Below, piece by piece: positions 35,126-44,157 of a DNA stretch of 64,000 nucleotides (within the stretch, counting starts at the first letter, position 1; every line of letters begins with the position of its first letter). The translations under genes were made by a program, and so were the position numbers. Location: contig CAZIDN010000002.1 of the NCBI GenBank assembly GCA_964537875.1, positions 86,246 to 150,245 of the forward strand, written 5' to 3'. The notes below the pieces were generated by a model, which searched no databases, was not told the DNA's origin, and saw only the letters and a list, made by a program, of their open reading frames with translations. This DNA is from JAPKZH01 sp964537875 (lineage in GTDB: Bacteria; Acidobacteriota; Aminicenantia; Aminicenantales; UBA4085).

Positions 35126-37474
35126 TCACGCCAGCAGGCGGGAGAGGATATCGACGGCGACCTCCTTGGCCTGTTCGCCGCTCTCCGCGGTCGGGCCGAC
35201 GCAGGAGGGGCAGCCGTCCTGGCAGGGGCAGGCCGCGATCGTCTTCAGGCAGGTCTCGAGCAGCCGTTTTTCCAAATCGAAGAGCGAAGGGCTGAGGCCG
35301 ATGCCGCCCGGATAGTTGTCGTAGATGAAGATATTTGGTTCGAAATCCATCTCGAAGTAAAACGGCGTGCCGTGGAGGGGCTCGATTTTCGCCAGCATGT
35401 CCTTGGGCGGCACGGATTCTCCCGTCGAGTTGTCGCCGATGGAGGCCCCGATGTCGTGGAGGTCGCACATCAGGAACAGCGGCGAGACGTGGTGAAGGAT
35501 GTAGGCCAGGCCGTAGAGTCCGTTGATTTTTTGCTCAGATGAGAAGGGCAGCGCTTGGAGGATCGAAGCGGGAACCGTCAGCCAGTAGGATGTCGTGTGC
35601 ATCTCGTTCTGAGGAAGGCTGAGGTCGCCGGCCCCGACGTTTTCCATGGTGTGGAACTTGATCTTCTTGAAGCCCACGACCTGGGTGGCGACGTGGACCT
35701 CGCCGTGGGCGGTGTCGAACCGGTCCAGCCGTTTCTTGTCAAAGATGTCCAGGATCTTGATCTTGGTGTAGTCGATGGCGTCCGTGTAGTAATCGACGTC
35801 GGTCTTTTTGACATAGGCCTTGCGCTGCTCGTAGTCGAGCTCCTCGACGAAGTACTGCTCACCCTCGCAGATATAGATGGCCTTGGGATGGAGGGTGGTC
35901 AGGGCCGAGGTGAAATCGACCTCGGCGATCGCCTTCGTTCTCTCCGTGGCGTCGACGACGACGAAATTGTCGGAGCTGATGCTGCGCAGGCTGATGCCGT
36001 CGGCGGGATAGGCCTCCGACGTATAGTACCACTTGTCCTTGGAATGGTGGACGAGCTGGTCCTCTTCGAGAAACTTGAGGATCTCGCCGATCTCGACGAT
36101 GCCGAATTTTTCGCCGTCCTGGAAGGGAAGCTCGAACGCCGCGCATTCGACATGGTTGATCAGGATGGAGAGGTTGTCGGGATTGATCAGGGCTTTCTCA
36201 GGGCTCTTGGAGAAGAAGTAATCGGGATGGTTGACGATGAACTGGTCGAGCGGAGAGCTGGAGGCTACAAGCACGGCGGCGGACATCCCCGTCTTGCGGC
36301 CGGCCCGGCCGGTCCGCTGCCAGGTGCTGGCGATCGTTCCCGGGTAGCCGGCCAGCACGGCCACGTCCAGCGTCCCGATATCGATCCCAAGCTCGAGGGC
36401 GTTCGTGGAAACGACGCCGAGGATTTTTCCCTCGCGCAGGCCCTTCTCGATCTCCCTTCGTTTGAGGGGAAGGTAGCCGCCCCTGTAGCCGCGGATGAGC
36501 CCCTCGTCCTTGATCGTTTTTTCGATGTCTTCCTTGAGATAGGTGACGAGCACCTCCGTGATCAGCCGGCTCTGGGCGAAGACGATGGTCTGAAGGTTGT
36601 TTTTGAGGAAGAGAGAGGCGACGCGCCGGGCCTCGTTGACATACGAGCGGCGGATCCCCAGGAACCTGTTGACGACGGGCGGCGTGTAGAAGAGGATGTA
36701 TTTTTCGCCGCGGGGAGCGCCGTTGTTGTCGATCAGGGCCACGGGCGCTTCGATCATTTTTTCGGCCATCTCCAGAGGGTTGGCGATGGTGGCCGTGCAG
36801 AGGACAAACTGCGGCGACGAGCCGTAGAACTGGGCGATCCTCTTCAGTCGCCTGAGGACATTGGCCAGGTGGCTGCCGAAGATGCCGCGGTAATTATGCA
36901 GCTCGTCGATGACGATGTATTTCAAGTTTTCAAAGAGCTTGATCCATTTCGTGTGGTGGGGCAGGATGCCGGCGTGGAGCATGTCCGGGTTGGTCAGGAC
37001 GATGTGGCCGCGGGCCCGGATGGCCTTCCGCGCGTCCTGGGGCGTGTCGCCGTCATAGGTGAAAATGCGAATCTCTTCAGGAAGGAGTTTGATGGTCTCG
37101 TCGAGCTCCGCCCGCTGGTCGTTGGCCAGGGCCTTGGTCGGGAACAGGTAGAGCGCGCGGGCCGAAGGATTCTTGAGAATGGAATCCAGGACGGGCAGGT
37201 TGTAGCATAGAGTCTTTCCCGAGGCCGTCGGCGTTACGACCACGACATTCTTTCCCTGCTGAAGAGCTTCCCAAGACGAATATTGATGGGTGTAAAGCCT
37301 CTCGATGCCCTTTTCCCGAAAAGCCTTGATCAGCGCGGGGTGGATTTCCTTCGGGTAGTCCTGGTAGCTCCCCTCTTGGGCGGGAAGATGCTTGATCGCC
37401 CGGAGCGAATCGTTCTTGAGGCTGATCTCTCTCAGCATCTCCAGAGATTTGATGAGATTCTCTTCGCGGCCCAT
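35126..37474 (-). CDS. mrfA: DEAD/DEAH-box helicase with DUF1998 zinc domain (MrfA/YprA-like)
   Basis: Begins at the ATG at 37474; an open extension to 37705 is rejected because it overlaps uvrA. The 782-residue protein has the Q-like YTHQYSSWEALQQGKNVVVV, Walker A TPTASGKTLCYNLP, motif II VIDELHNYRG, motif III CTATIANP and motif VI QRTGRAGRKTG. The C-terminal DUF1998 has the four-cysteine site CPCQDGCPSC. B. subtilis MrfA is a 3'-5' helicase in mitomycin-C repair. It is divergent from uvrA, which supports a repair role. No MrfB-type nuclease is adjacent. Confidence 0.88.
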   Translation of the reverse strand: MGREENLIKSLEMLREISLKNDSLRAIKHLPAQEGSYQDYPKEIHPALIKAFREKGIERLYTHQYSSWEALQQGKNVVVVTPTASGKTLCYNLPVLDSILKNPSARALYLFPTKALANDQRAELDETIKLLPEEIRIFTYDGDTPQDARKAIRARGHIVLTNPDMLHAGILPHHTKWIKLFENLKYIVIDELHNYRGIFGSHLANVLRRLKRIAQFYGSSPQFVLCTATIANPLEMAEKMIEAPVALIDNNGAPRGEKYILFYTPPVVNRFLGIRRSYVNEARRVASLFLKNNLQTIVFAQSRLITEVLVTYLKEDIEKTIKDEGLIRGYRGGYLPLKRREIEKGLREGKILGVVSTNALELGIDIGTLDVAVLAGYPGTIASTWQRTGRAGRKTGMSAAVLVASSSPLDQFIVNHPDYFFSKSPEKALINPDNLSILINHVECAAFELPFQDGEKFGIVEIGEILKFLEEDQLVHHSKDKWYYTSEAYPADGISLRSISSDNFVVVDATERTKAIAEVDFTSALTTLHPKAIYICEGEQYFVEELDYEQRKAYVKKTDVDYYTDAIDYTKIKILDIFDKKRLDRFDTAHGEVHVATQVVGFKKIKFHTMENVGAGDLSLPQNEMHTTSYWLTVPASILQALPFSSEQKINGLYGLAYILHHVSPLFLMCDLHDIGASIGDNSTGESVPPKDMLAKIEPLHGTPFYFEMDFEPNIFIYDNYPGGIGLSPSLFDLEKRLLETCLKTIAACPCQDGCPSCVGPTAESGEQAKEVAVDILSRLLA

Positions 37475-37484
37475 GGTCTCGAAT

Positions 37485-37513
37485 ATGCTAGCGTATTGTC
37501 GAAAAATGGTCAA
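37485..37513 (-). promoter_or_regulatory. promoter of the helicase gene
   Basis: On the minus strand TTGACC (37508-37513), a 17-nt spacer and TAGCAT (37485-37490), 10 nt before the ATG. It overlaps the uvrA promoter on the other strand, so the two genes may compete or be co-regulated. Confidence 0.55.
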
Positions 37514-37524
37514 TCGCGTAAAAT
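37496..37524 (+). promoter_or_regulatory. promoter of uvrA
   Basis: TTGTCG (37496-37501), a 17-nt spacer and TAAAAT (37519-37524), only 8 nt before the uvrA ATG. A leaderless transcript is predicted. No obvious LexA-type palindrome was noticed. Confidence 0.55.
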
Positions 37525-37532
37525 AAAGGGTT

Positions 37533-40049
37533 ATGCTCAAAGAAATCGTCGTCAAGAAGGCGGCCCAGCACAACTTGAAGCAGATCGATGTCCGCCTGCC
37601 GCGGAACCGCCTGATCGTCGTGACCGGGCCGAGCGGGTCCGGCAAGTCCTCGCTGGCTTTTGACACGCTGTTTGCCGAAGGCCAGAGGCGGTACATCGAA
37701 TGCATGTCGGCCTATGCCCGCCAATACATGGAAATGATGGAGAAGCCCGAAGTGGAATCCATCGAGGGGATCTCTCCGGCGATCTCCATCGACCAGAAGA
37801 CGATTTCCTCGAACCCGCGTTCGACGGTCGGCACGGTCACGGAGATCTATGATTTGCTCAGGCTGCTGTTCGCCCGGGTCGGCACTCCCCACTGCCCGAG
37901 CTGCGGCCGGCAGGTCAGCCCCCAGACCGCCGACCAGATCGTCCGGAGGATTCTGGATTCCGGCTCCGGGGAAAAAGTGAAAATCCTGGCACCCGTCATC
38001 CGGGGCCGGAAGGGTGAATACCACAGGCTTTTTGACAGGCTCAGGAAAAAAGGCTTCCTCCGGATCCGCGTCGACGGCCGATTCCGGGACCTCGAAGACA
38101 ATATCATCCTGGAAAAAACCAAGAAGCATACGGCGGAAGTCCTGGTGGATGAGATCCGCTTGTCCCCGGCGTCACGCCCGCGGCTGGAAGAGGCCGTCGA
38201 CCGAGCCCTTGAAATTTCCGAGGGCGAGGTCCTTCTGCTCGGAGGACCAGGCCAGGAATCCTATTATTCCTTGAAGCTCCGCTGCCCTTACTGTGAGATC
38301 AGCCTGCCCGAGCTCGAGCCGCGCAATTTCTCCTTCAACAGCCCCTACGGAGCCTGCCCGAGATGCCACGGGCTGGGCTTCGAGACCATGTTGAATGAGT
38401 GGGGCGAGGTGGAGTTGTCCGAAGAGGTCTGTCCCCAGTGCCGAGGCAGCCGGCTGAAGCCGGAAAGCCTCTCCGTGAAAATCGGAGGGAAAAATATTCA
38501 TGATTTGAGCGCTCTCGCCGTGACCGGCCTGATCGCCGAAATGGAGTCCTTCACCTACACCTCCGCCCAGGAGCTCATCGCCGCCAAGATCCAGAAGGAG
38601 ATCATGTCCCGCCTGAACATCATAACCGAGCTGGGGATGTCCTATCTCCAGCTCAGCCGGACGACCGGCTCTCTTTCGGGCGGAGAGGCGCAGCGGGTGC
38701 GGCTGGCGGCCCAGGTCGGGGCGCGCCTGCGGGGCATCCTCTATGTCCTCGATGAGCCGACAATCGGCCTCCATCAGAGAGACAATAAGCGGCTGATCGA
38801 CCTGCTCCGCAAGATCCGCGACGATGGGAATTCTGTGCTCGTCGTGGAGCATGATGAACAGACCATCCGTTCGGCGGATTTTATCCTGGACCTGGGGCCC
38901 GGAGCCGGCGAGCAGGGCGGGTTTATCGTCGCCGAGGGCAGTCTTAGCCGGATCCTTGGTTCTCCCGATTCCTTGACGGCCAAATACCTGAGGGGCGATA
39001 TGAAGGTCCCCGTCCCCCCGGAACGACGGCCGCCGAAAGGATGGCTGGCGATCCTCAAAGCCGGGGAGCACAACCTCAAGGATATCAACGTCCGCATCCC
39101 GTTGTCCTGCATGACCGCGGTCACGGGAGTCTCGGGTTCGGGGAAAAGCACCCTCGTTTACGATATCCTCTACCGGAGCCTGCAGAACAAGCTCCATAAA
39201 GCCGCCCAGAGAGTCGGCATTCATCAGGAGATCCGGGGTGTGGACCAGATCGACAAGGTCATTTCCGTCGACCAGAAGCCGATCGGCCGGACGCCGCGCT
39301 CCAATCCTTCGACATACACCGGGCTTCTCACCGCCCTCAGGGAGCTCTTCGCCCGGACGCAGGAAGCCATGATCAGGGGATACACCGCGAGCCGCTTCAG
39401 CTTCAACCTGGCCGGCGGCCGCTGCGAAGAATGCCAGGGAGCGGGGGTCAAGCGGGTGGAGATGCATTTTTTACCCGACGTGTTCGTCACCTGCGACCGC
39501 TGCGGAGGGATGAGATACAATAAAGAGACGTTGGCGGTCCGCTACAAGGGCAAGAATATCGCCGATTTCCTGGCGATGACAGTCGATGACGCCTATGAAT
39601 ACCTGAAGGCGCAGCCGGAGCTGAAAAGAAAGCTGGCGACGCTCAAAAAAGTGGGGCTGGGATACATTCGGCTGGGCCAGCCGGCGCCGACTCTCTCCGG
39701 CGGTGAAGCCCAGCGCATCAAGCTGACCAAGGAGCTGGGCCGGAAAAACACCGGCCGGACGCTTTTTCTCCTGGACGAGCCGACGACCGGCCTCCACTTC
39801 CATGATGTCCGCAAGCTGCTCGAGCTCTTGTCCGAGCTGGTCAGGCTGGGCAATACGGTCGTGATCATCGAGCATAACCTTGAAGTTATCAAGGTTTGCG
39901 ACTATATTATAGACCTGGGCCCTGAAGGCGGAGAAGACGGCGGCCGGGTCGTCGCGGCCGGGACTCCCGAGACGATAGCGGCCGCAGAGGACTCTCACAC
40001 AGGGCGGTTTTTGAGAAAGGCGCTGGCCGGGACGGTTTCGCCCTCTTAG
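37533..40049 (+). CDS. uvrA: excinuclease ABC subunit A, compact form
   Basis: An 838-residue UvrA against about 940 in most bacteria. Both ABC modules are intact: Walker A GPSGSGKSSLAF and GVSGSGKSTLVY, signatures SLSGGEAQRVRLAAQ and TLSGGEAQRIKLTKE, and Walker B motifs VLDEPTIGLH and LLDEPTTGLH. The UvrB-binding insertion (about residues 115-215) and the zinc sites CPYC...CPRC and CEEC...CDRC are present. The missing part lies between CPRCHGLGF and EEVCPQCRGSRL, where about 95 residues of the usual family are replaced by about a dozen. It should still recognise bulky DNA damage with UvrB. No frameshift is visible. Confidence 0.94.
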   Translation: MLKEIVVKKAAQHNLKQIDVRLPRNRLIVVTGPSGSGKSSLAFDTLFAEGQRRYIECMSAYARQYMEMMEKPEVESIEGISPAISIDQKTISSNPRSTVGTVTEIYDLLRLLFARVGTPHCPSCGRQVSPQTADQIVRRILDSGSGEKVKILAPVIRGRKGEYHRLFDRLRKKGFLRIRVDGRFRDLEDNIILEKTKKHTAEVLVDEIRLSPASRPRLEEAVDRALEISEGEVLLLGGPGQESYYSLKLRCPYCEISLPELEPRNFSFNSPYGACPRCHGLGFETMLNEWGEVELSEEVCPQCRGSRLKPESLSVKIGGKNIHDLSALAVTGLIAEMESFTYTSAQELIAAKIQKEIMSRLNIITELGMSYLQLSRTTGSLSGGEAQRVRLAAQVGARLRGILYVLDEPTIGLHQRDNKRLIDLLRKIRDDGNSVLVVEHDEQTIRSADFILDLGPGAGEQGGFIVAEGSLSRILGSPDSLTAKYLRGDMKVPVPPERRPPKGWLAILKAGEHNLKDINVRIPLSCMTAVTGVSGSGKSTLVYDILYRSLQNKLHKAAQRVGIHQEIRGVDQIDKVISVDQKPIGRTPRSNPSTYTGLLTALRELFARTQEAMIRGYTASRFSFNLAGGRCEECQGAGVKRVEMHFLPDVFVTCDRCGGMRYNKETLAVRYKGKNIADFLAMTVDDAYEYLKAQPELKRKLATLKKVGLGYIRLGQPAPTLSGGEAQRIKLTKELGRKNTGRTLFLLDEPTTGLHFHDVRKLLELLSELVRLGNTVVIIEHNLEVIKVCDYIIDLGPEGGEDGGRVVAAGTPETIAAAEDSHTGRFLRKALAGTVSPS

Positions 40050-40058
40050 GAAAGAACG

Positions 40059-41039
40059 ATGGCTTTTCATGATATCGCCGGCAACAGCCGGGTCAAAAAG
40101 ATCCTGAGGCTTTCCCTCCGGCGGCAGCGGGTACCCAATTCCATGCTTTTTTGCGGTCCCCAGGGCGTCGGCAAAAGAAATGCCGCCCTGACCTTGGCCA
40201 AAGCCCTGAACTGCCTGGAAAAGACCGATGATGCCTGCGAGGAATGCCTGCATTGCCGGGCCATTCACGGGGGGAATTTTCCCGATGTCATCGAGATCGT
40301 CGCCGCCGGCGATTTCATCAAGATCGATCAGATGCCGATCGTCAAGCAGTTGGCCTATCTGAAACCGATGTCGGGCAGACGCAGGGTCTTCCTCGTGGAC
40401 GAAGCCGAAAAAATGAACGAGGAGTCGGCCAATTCGATCCTGAAGGTGCTGGAGGAACCGCCGCTCTTCACCCATATCATCCTGATCACCGAGAACCCCG
40501 CGTTTATTCTCCAGACGGTCAAATCGCGGTGCCAGGTCCTGAGTTTTTCCCCGGTCTCCAAGGACGAGATCGAGCAAGCGCTCCGGGACAGAGGCTACGA
40601 AGAGGAAAAGGCCAGGATCATGGCCCTTCTTGTCCGGGGCAACCTGGAGCAGGCGCTGGGGCTGGAATGGGAAGAGATCCAGAGGAGACGGCAGGAAGCC
40701 TGGGAGCTTTTCCACGCCCTCATCAGCCGCGGCGAATCTTCCCTTTTCTTGAGAAAGTATGCCTTCCAAAAGCGGAATGTGGTCAAAGAGGACCTGGAAC
40801 AGATGCTGGAGCTGTTTTCCTCTTTCTGCCGCGATTTCGTCTTGATGAAGGAGAACGGCGATCCTGCCCTGCTCTTCAATCCGGATTATGAAAGCCGGAT
40901 CCGGGAGGGCGAGAAATATTTGAGCTATGAACAGACGCTTAGCTACTTGGACGGAATCGATGTTGCGATGACGTCCCTCGGCCGGAACATGAATATCGGC
41001 CTGCTGGCGAGCGCCCTGTATTCCCGGATGATAGGATGA
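40059..41039 (+). CDS. holB: DNA polymerase III delta' subunit
   Basis: A 326-residue AAA+ clamp-loader subunit. Walker A is present as CGPQGVGKRNAALTLAKAL, and the zinc module is built from CLEKTDDACEECLHC. Sensor-type VDEAEKMNEESANSILKVLEEP and TVKSRCQVL follow. It starts 10 nt after uvrA and precedes ricT by 4 nt; holB-ricT is a frequent pair in bacteria. Confidence 0.93.
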   Translation: MAFHDIAGNSRVKKILRLSLRRQRVPNSMLFCGPQGVGKRNAALTLAKALNCLEKTDDACEECLHCRAIHGGNFPDVIEIVAAGDFIKIDQMPIVKQLAYLKPMSGRRRVFLVDEAEKMNEESANSILKVLEEPPLFTHIILITENPAFILQTVKSRCQVLSFSPVSKDEIEQALRDRGYEEEKARIMALLVRGNLEQALGLEWEEIQRRRQEAWELFHALISRGESSLFLRKYAFQKRNVVKEDLEQMLELFSSFCRDFVLMKENGDPALLFNPDYESRIREGEKYLSYEQTLSYLDGIDVAMTSLGRNMNIGLLASALYSRMIG

Positions 41040-41043
41040 AACC

Positions 41044-41724
41044 ATGTCCGCATTAGTCTGTTTGTTATCCGAGCGAACGGGAAAGATGATCCGCGCCCAA
41101 AAGGGCGATATCGAGATCCAAATGGGCGATCTCTGCCTGGTCGAATCCGAGTTCGGCGGCGACTTGGCCACGGTGACGGACGTCTCGAGCGAGGTCTGCC
41201 GACATCCGAAGATGGCCCAGGAAGCGCCCAAGATCATCAGGAAAGCCACAGAGGATGACACGCGCAAGTTCAGCTGGCTCCGGGAAAGGGAGAACCGGGC
41301 TTTTGACTTCTGCCTGCAGCGGATCAAGGGCCGGAACCTGGCCATGAAGCTGACCGCGGTCCGCTATTTTTTCAACGAGAAGAAGGGCGTCTTCTTTTAT
41401 ACCGCGGACGGCCGCATCGATTTCCGTCAGCTGGTCAAGGACCTGGCCAAGGAGCTCAAGATGCGGATCGAGATGAGGCAGGTCGGCGTCCGGGACGAGG
41501 CGAAGATCGTCGGCGGGCTGGGAGTCTGCGGCCGGCCCCTATGCTGCGCGAGCTTCATGAAGTCCTTCGAGCCCGTGACTATCCAAAAGGCCCGCAAGCA
41601 GCAGATCGTCATCAACCCCACCAAGATTTCCGGATTGTGCGGTCGCCTGATGTGCTGCCTGGCTTTTGAAGAAGAGAGTCTCGGCCGGATGTATTCCGAG
41701 TCAGAGACGCTGATCGAAGATTAA
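41044..41724 (+). CDS. ricT: PSP1-domain protein RicT (YaaT)
   Basis: A 226-residue PSP1 protein. The conserved cysteine clusters CGRPLCCASF and CGRLMCCLAFE mark RicT, which in B. subtilis forms the Fe-S Y-complex that assists RNase Y and mRNA maturation. Full length is about 270, so this one has a short C-terminus. Its last 100 or so bases recur as degraded copies at 46354-46458 and 49570-49640. Confidence 0.92.
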   Translation: MSALVCLLSERTGKMIRAQKGDIEIQMGDLCLVESEFGGDLATVTDVSSEVCRHPKMAQEAPKIIRKATEDDTRKFSWLRERENRAFDFCLQRIKGRNLAMKLTAVRYFFNEKKGVFFYTADGRIDFRQLVKDLAKELKMRIEMRQVGVRDEAKIVGGLGVCGRPLCCASFMKSFEPVTIQKARKQQIVINPTKISGLCGRLMCCLAFEEESLGRMYSESETLIED

Positions 41725-41801
41725 ATTTTTATTGCTTCTTCTGAACTTTATTCCAGGTTATTGCGTAAATATAAATGTAAAGAAGACGGAAGAGGTTTAC
41801 C

Positions 41802-42896
41802 ATGAAAAAGTGGATTTTACGCGGAATCGCCTCCCTTTTCATCCTGATGTTTTTCTATTTCCTCTTTGCCTGCGGTAAGAAACAGGCGGCGAACAAGATC
41901 GTCGCCGTCAACCGGGGCGATATCCAGGAAAAGGCTCTGGCCGTCGGCACCATCGATCCGGAAAAAGAAACCAAGGTGAAATCGACCATCCCGGGAATCG
42001 TTGCCGAAGTGCTTTTCAAAGTGGGCGACCCCGTAAAAGTCGGGGCGCCCCTTTTCAAAATCTCCCCCAACCCGACGCCGCTCGAATACGTGGAAGCCCG
42101 GCGCAGCATGGAAATCGCGGAAGTGACCATGAACAAGCTGAAGGCCGACTGGGAGCGGCAGATGCAGCTGTTCAAAAGGGCCTTGGTCTCACAGGCCAAT
42201 ATGGACTCCGTCGAGAGCTCATACCAGGAAGCGAACCTCAGGTACAAGACCGCCATGGAGCGGCTCGAACTCCTGGAGAAGGGGCGGATCCATATTTCCA
42301 ACCGGGAGATCGATTCCATCATCAAGGCCCCCCTCGACGGAGTGATCCTCTCCCAGAACGTGTTCCAGGGAGATCCCGTCGTGCCGCTGACCAACTATCA
42401 GCCCGGCACCGAGCTCTGTTCCCTGGCCGACATGGAGAGCCTGCGGTTCAAGGGCACCGTGGACGAGATCGACGTCGGCAAGATCGCCTCCGGAATGGAG
42501 GCCGAGATCCAGATTGGGGCCCTGCCCGATATGAAAATCGGCGGAAAAGTCGAGCGGATCTTTCCCAAAGCCAAGAAGGAAGGAAACGCCACCTTATTCG
42601 ACATCGAAATCTCCATCGGCAAAACCGGCGGGCAGACCCTGCGTGCCGGTTTTTCGGCGACGGCGAGCATCCGGATCCGCGACCGCAAGCAGGTCCTGAT
42701 GCTCCCCGAGCGCCTGATCATTTTCGACAACGGCAAGCGCTTCGTCGAAGTCCCAGAAGGCGAGGGCAAGGGCGAACAAAAAATCCGCAAGGTCGAAATC
42801 CAGACCGGCCTCTCCGACGGCCTGAACATCGAGATCCTCTCCGGCCTGAAAGAGGGCGACAAGGTCGTCGAGAGGCCTCCCCGCGAAATCAAGTGA
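41802..42896 (+). CDS. RND/MacA-type periplasmic adaptor lipoprotein
   Basis: A 364-residue membrane-fusion protein. The N-terminus ends in a lipobox-like LFAC (Cys24). The biotinyl-lipoyl half-motifs (KVKSTIPGIVAEVLFKVGDPV and IKAPLDGVILSQNVFQGDPV) flank an alpha-hairpin (about 95-165), followed by a beta-barrel domain. It should link the inner-membrane ABC exporter encoded next to an outer-membrane channel. It is the first gene of a four-gene export operon; an AAGAGG sequence precedes the ATG. Confidence 0.9.
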   Translation: MKKWILRGIASLFILMFFYFLFACGKKQAANKIVAVNRGDIQEKALAVGTIDPEKETKVKSTIPGIVAEVLFKVGDPVKVGAPLFKISPNPTPLEYVEARRSMEIAEVTMNKLKADWERQMQLFKRALVSQANMDSVESSYQEANLRYKTAMERLELLEKGRIHISNREIDSIIKAPLDGVILSQNVFQGDPVVPLTNYQPGTELCSLADMESLRFKGTVDEIDVGKIASGMEAEIQIGALPDMKIGGKVERIFPKAKKEGNATLFDIEISIGKTGGQTLRAGFSATASIRIRDRKQVLMLPERLIIFDNGKRFVEVPEGEGKGEQKIRKVEIQTGLSDGLNIEILSGLKEGDKVVERPPREIK

Positions 42897-42920
42897 CCCG
42901 GTAAATAGGCGGCCAAGCCC

Positions 42921-44156
42921 ATGATCGGCATCTTCTTCCGCAACCTTTTCCGGGACCTCGTCCGCCAGCCGCTGAGGACCGCCTTAACCCTTTCCGGCGT
43001 CGTCTGGGGTACGTTCTCCGTCGTCCTCTTGATCGCCTTTGGCGATTCGGTCTCCAAAGCCCAGATCAAGCGGTTCCACGGCATGGGGCAGGGCATCGTC
43101 CTCGCCTTCCCCTCACGGACGACGCTTCCCTGGCAGGGATTTCTCAGGGGCAAGGCCGTACGGATCACGCCGGAGATGGTCGAGGCGGTCCCGGAAAAAG
43201 TCCCCGGCATCGAACTGATCAGCCCCGAGTTCGTCGGCAGCCGGCTCATCAGCTATGGGCGGAAGGAATACCGGAACACCATCCGCGGCATCAATCCCAA
43301 GTTCGAGTTGATGCGCAACACGATCGCCGAGAAGGGCCGGTTCATTGACGCCGAGGATATGGCCGCCCGCAAGCGCGTTTGCTTCATCGGGGACGTCCTC
43401 GCCACGGACCTCTTCGGGACCCAAGAGCCCGTGGGCAAAGTCATCTTCATTGAAAGTGTCCCGTTTATGGTCGTCGGGGTGATGCGGACAAAGCTCCAGA
43501 ACTCGAACTACAATGGCCAGCGCGACGAGCGCTGCGCCTTCATCCCCTGGACGACCTACACGTCGCTCTACGGCTTCAAGTATATCTCGAACTTCATCTT
43601 CCGTCCCCTCGACCTCGGCCGGAGCAAGGCGGTCACGGAGGACGTCAAGAAGCATTTCGCCAAGCTCGGCGGCTTTTCCCCGGCCGATCCGGACGCCATC
43701 TCTATCTGGGACACCTTGGATTTCGAGAAACAGTTCACAACCTTCTTCCTGGCGTTCACGGTCTTCCTGGGGATCATCGGCTCGTTCACGCTCCTCGTCG
43801 GCGGCGTCGGCGTGGCATCGATCATGAGGGTTGTCGTGGACGAGCGGACGCGCGAGATCGGCATCAAGCTGGCCGTGGGTGCGCGACGCCGGACGATCCT
43901 CTGGCAGTTCTTCAGCGAGTCGCTCGTGATCATGCTCCTTGGCGGACTCGTCGGGTTCGGGCTCTCGGCCGGCGTGCTCCGGGCGACCAAAGCCTTCCCC
44001 GCGGGCGGGTTCACCGACTTCGTCGGCATTCCCGTCCTCAACCCTCTCGTCATCATCTCAACGGTCCTGATCCTGCTCGTCATCGGCGTCGTTGCCGGGA
44101 TGATCCCGGCCCGGACGGCCGCTTCGACCGACCCTATCGAGGCGCTGAGGAAATAG
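42921..44156 (+). CDS. MacB/FtsX-family ABC transporter permease 1
   Basis: A 411-residue permease with one N-terminal TM (about 20-42), a large MacB periplasmic core domain (about 50-265), and three C-terminal TMs of the FtsX domain. Near TM2 it has VGGVGVASIMRVVVDERTRE, then IGIKLAVGARRRTILWQF. Paired with the next permease and the ATPase, it forms a MacB-type mechanotransmission exporter for peptides, toxins or lipids; substrate unknown. Confidence 0.92.
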   Translation: MIGIFFRNLFRDLVRQPLRTALTLSGVVWGTFSVVLLIAFGDSVSKAQIKRFHGMGQGIVLAFPSRTTLPWQGFLRGKAVRITPEMVEAVPEKVPGIELISPEFVGSRLISYGRKEYRNTIRGINPKFELMRNTIAEKGRFIDAEDMAARKRVCFIGDVLATDLFGTQEPVGKVIFIESVPFMVVGVMRTKLQNSNYNGQRDERCAFIPWTTYTSLYGFKYISNFIFRPLDLGRSKAVTEDVKKHFAKLGGFSPADPDAISIWDTLDFEKQFTTFFLAFTVFLGIIGSFTLLVGGVGVASIMRVVVDERTREIGIKLAVGARRRTILWQFFSESLVIMLLGGLVGFGLSAGVLRATKAFPAGGFTDFVGIPVLNPLVIISTVLILLVIGVVAGMIPARTAASTDPIEALRK

Positions 44157-44157
44157 A

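Noticed and set aside
35555..37210. 551-codon plus-strand frame opposite the helicase gene
   Set aside because: Antisense shadow of a gene with all helicase motifs; composition dominated by D/E/G/V without domain pattern.
37475..37705. N-terminal extension of the helicase upstream of 37474
   Set aside because: It would overlap uvrA coding sequence and both promoters; the protein family pattern begins after the ATG at 37474.
37533..40049. UvrA2 (UvrB-independent class)
   Set aside because: UvrA2 lacks the UvrB-binding insertion, which is present here; the missing segment is a different one.
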